A stretch of 64,000 nucleotides of DNA from NCBI RefSeq assembly GCF_031729055.1, contig NZ_JAVMIP010000003.1, positions 124,001-188,000 on the forward strand, in the 5' to 3' direction. This DNA is from Pseudocalidococcus azoricus BACA0444. Lineage in GTDB: Bacteria > Cyanobacteriota > Cyanobacteriia > Thermosynechococcales > Thermosynechococcaceae. Of this stretch, positions 62,394 through 64,000 are shown piece by piece. How positions within the stretch are numbered: position 1 is the first letter of the stretch; each line of letters begins with the position of its first letter. The translations under genes were made by a program, and so were the position numbers. The notes under the pieces were generated by a model that did not search any database, was not told the DNA's origin, and was given only the letters and a program-made list of their open reading frames with translations.

Positions 62394-63293
62394 CTAGGGA
62401 CGGCTACGGGGATATTGGGTCATCAGACGGCGGACTTCTTCGGCATGGTAGGAGCTACGGGTTAAGGGGGATGAAACGACCTGTAAAAAGCCTAAGGATT
62501 CCCCTAAGGTTTGCCAGGCCTGGAACTGGGCCGGGGTAATAAATTCAGCCACGGGCAAATGCTTCGGACTGGGTTGGAGATATTGCCCCAGAGTAAGAAT
62601 GTCACAATCCACGGCCCGTAAATCCTGCATCACAGCTTCAACTTCGGCGTTTGTCTCCCCCAGGCCCGCCATCATGCCCGACTTGGTATAGATCCAGGGA
62701 GCCTCCGCCCGGACACGCTTGAGTAATGCCAAAGTTCGCTGGTAATCCCCTTGGGGACGGGTTTTGCGGTACAGGCGGGGGACAGTTTCTGTGTTGTGAT
62801 TCAGAACATCAGGCTGGGCCTGGAGAATTAAATCAAGGGCTTGCCAATTGCCGCACAGATCGGGAATCAACACTTCAATGGTGGTCTGGGGGGAACGCTG
62901 CCGGACTTCTTGAATACAGCGGACAAACTGACTCGCCCCACCATCCGGCAGATCATCGCGATTCACCGAAGTAATAACGACATGATTGAGATTTAGACGG
63001 CCAACCGCTTCAGCTAATCGGATCGGTTCGGTAGCATCGAGGGCCTGGGGTTTCTTCTCAAAATCAATATCACAATAGGGACAAGCACGGGTACAGGCCG
63101 GCCCCATGATCAAAAACGTAGCTGTGCCTTGATGGAAACATTCGCCAATATTAGGACAGGAGGCTTCTTCACAGACCGTATTCAGATTTAAATCGCGGAG
63201 CAAGCTTTTCACATCTCCCACCCGTTGCCATTGGGGAGCCTTGACCCGCAGCCAATCTGGTTTAACTGCCATACCGTTTCCTGTCTTAACCAT
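62394..63293 (-). CDS. lipA: Lipoyl synthase
   Basis: Radical-SAM enzyme that inserts two sulfurs into protein-bound octanoate to form lipoyl groups. The 299-aa product has the auxiliary-cluster motif ([13 protein letters not shown]) and the SAM-cluster motif ([10 protein letters not shown]), then [18 protein letters not shown] and [11 protein letters not shown]. The start at 63293 is preceded by AGGGTGA; an ATG at 63272 is also possible. It is followed closely by the DUF389 gene. Confidence 0.96.
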   Translation of the reverse strand: MVKTGNGMAVKPDWLRVKAPQWQRVGDVKSLLRDLNLNTVCEEASCPNIGECFHQGTATFLIMGPACTRACPYCDIDFEKKPQALDATEPIRLAEAVGRLNLNHVVITSVNRDDLPDGGASQFVRCIQEVRQRSPQTTIEVLIPDLCGNWQALDLILQAQPDVLNHNTETVPRLYRKTRPQGDYQRTLALLKRVRAEAPWIYTKSGMMAGLGETNAEVEAVMQDLRAVDCDILTLGQYLQPSPKHLPVAEFITPAQFQAWQTLGESLGFLQVVSSPLTRSSYHAEEVRRLMTQYPRSRP

Positions 63294-63337
63294 CGTTCAC
63301 CCTAGTTTAGCAAACTCGGTCTTTTTATAGTTTTAAG

Positions 63338-63371
63338 CTAAAAAATAAACCGGAGAGAGCAATCTCCCCGG
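63338..63371 (-). terminator. Rho-independent terminator of the Bax-inhibitor-like gene
   Basis: On the minus strand a stem-loop CCGGGGAGATTGCTCTCTCC then GG (63371 down to 63350) is followed by TTTATTTTTTAG. Stem pairs CCGG/CCGG and GAGA/TCTC hold a short loop. It lies 39 bp after the stop of the gene at 63410. Confidence 0.7.
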
Positions 63372-63409
63372 CCAGTTGGGTGTTAATTATTTTCAGTCAA
63401 TCCTGAGCC

Positions 63410-64000
63410 TTAATCCCGCCCATTCAAGGCAATCAACAGTCGCAGGATAAAGATAAACAGGTTGACATAGGTCAGGTACATGGACAAGGCCGCAGGCAGA
63501 TATTGATCATCTTGATAGGTACGAGGGAGCACATAAAAGTCCACCACCGCGGCCCCCACAAACAGGATCACCCCAATTCCAGAAATGGCAATTTCGAGAA
63601 AGGTGGGCGTGAAAATCCCAAAAACAGCAAAGAGAACCTGAGCCAAAATCACCACAAACAGGGCGATAATCCCCAACTGGATCGTCTTGGTTAGGGCCAT
63701 GCCATCTTTATCGGACAAATTGGAGCCAATCGGCCGGGCCGCAATAAAGGTCACGCCACAGCCAAGGGCCGCAATCCCGATGCCACCAATGCCGACCCCC
63801 TTAGTTTGGAGAGCCACAAATAATAAGCCAGCCAAGGTATAACCTGTCAGCAAACTATAAGCTGCCAAAAGAGGTAATGCTGCCGCCTTATTCCCAGACT
63901 CAGCCACACCACGAGCAACAAAGAACAAAATCAGGGAAGCAATAATCGCCACGATAAAGGTGGGCATGAATAGTTGTGGAGCCGAGGAAATGACCCCCAG
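63410..64000 (-). CDS. Bax-inhibitor-1/YccA-like membrane protein, 5' part outside window
   Basis: An integral membrane protein. From an internal Met at 63967, 185 residues are visible: LPLLAAYSLLTGYTLAGLLF and FLEIAISGIGVILFVGAAVV with about five or six helices. A further 11 codons up to the window edge stay open (LGVISSAPQLF), so the real N-terminus lies outside. YLTYVNLFIFILRLLIAL at the end matches the BI-1 family signature. The family includes calcium-leak channels. Confidence 0.85.
   Translation of the reverse strand: MGVISSAPQLFMPTFIVAIIASLILFFVARGVAESGNKAAALPLLAAYSLLTGYTLAGLLFVALQTKGVGIGGIGIAALGCGVTFIAARPIGSNLSDKDGMALTKTIQLGIIALFVVILAQVLFAVFGIFTPTFLEIAISGIGVILFVGAAVVDFYVLPRTYQDDQYLPAALSMYLTYVNLFIFILRLLIALNGRD

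Noticed and set aside
1..64000. CRISPR arrays, rRNA or tRNA genes
   Set aside because: No regularly spaced identical repeats and no cloverleaf or rRNA-like sequence was recognised on either strand; an RNA covariance search was not possible.

Overview
The window reads as a chromosomal piece of a unicellular-type cyanobacterium. The evidence is Psb35- and Psb32-like photosystem II assembly and repair proteins, DUF4079 and DUF2949 proteins, a DevBCA exporter, an aa3-type CtaCDE oxidase, a cyanobacterial-type ArsM with paired cysteines, and a PGM1-related ATP-grasp ligase. Base composition looks roughly balanced. The native DNA is saturated with the palindromic word CCAGGCCTGG or its half CCAGGCC, while the classical cyanobacterial HIP1 word GCGATCGC was not found. 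From memory this fits a relative of Synechococcus sp. PCC 6312 and the Thermosynechococcaceae, but that placement is inference.

Layout. 0-16.7 kb: amino-acid ABC transporter parts, hemC, a PAS-GGDEF-EAL regulator, a calcium-type P-type ATPase, Mrp, a histidine kinase, a Fe(III) permease and the ATP-grasp ligase. 16.7-18.9 kb: a foreign-looking insert with a peroxiredoxin, an AhpD-like protein and an HxlR regulator, two attC-like sites, and a decayed copy of the upstream gene's 3' end. 19-28 kb: BASS transporter, thyX, a DHFR-like protein, devBCA under a divergent TetR regulator with two palindromic operators, and malQ. 28-41.6 kb: ctaCDE, an ABC-2 exporter, a glycosyltransferase, a large outer-membrane protein, a double CobA/CobO protein, arsM and a cupredoxin. 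41.7-53.6 kb: dnaG with an expanded C-terminus, a cyclic-peptide-type exporter, psb35, psb32 and several intact or broken toxin-antitoxin pairs. 53.8-56.8 kb: proS with an inserted segment, a TacAT-like pair and a decayed copy of the proS 3' end. 56.9-60.0 kb: three gene cassettes, all read on the minus strand and each followed by an 85-87 bp attC-like site (Abi-like protein, Fic protein, 65-aa protein). 60.4-64 kb: a broken Rpn/DUF2887-type gene, a DUF389 protein, lipA and a Bax-inhibitor-1-like membrane protein cut by the window edge.

The most interesting signal is integron-like. Five imperfect palindromes of 85-87 bp sit immediately 3' of minus-strand genes, in two clusters 40 kb apart. 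They have RYYYAAC/GTTRRRY-like ends and conserved one-base bulges. No integrase is encoded in the window, so they look like clusters of attC sites lacking an integrase (CALIN). Their cargo (Fic, Abi-like, peroxide defence) is the kind integron cassettes carry. The cassettes lack the CCAGGCC word, consistent with foreign origin. In addition, two inserts (after the ligase gene and after proS) are each followed by a decayed, diverged copy of the 3' end of the gene just upstream. This suggests replacement or insertion events that kept a gene end at both borders.
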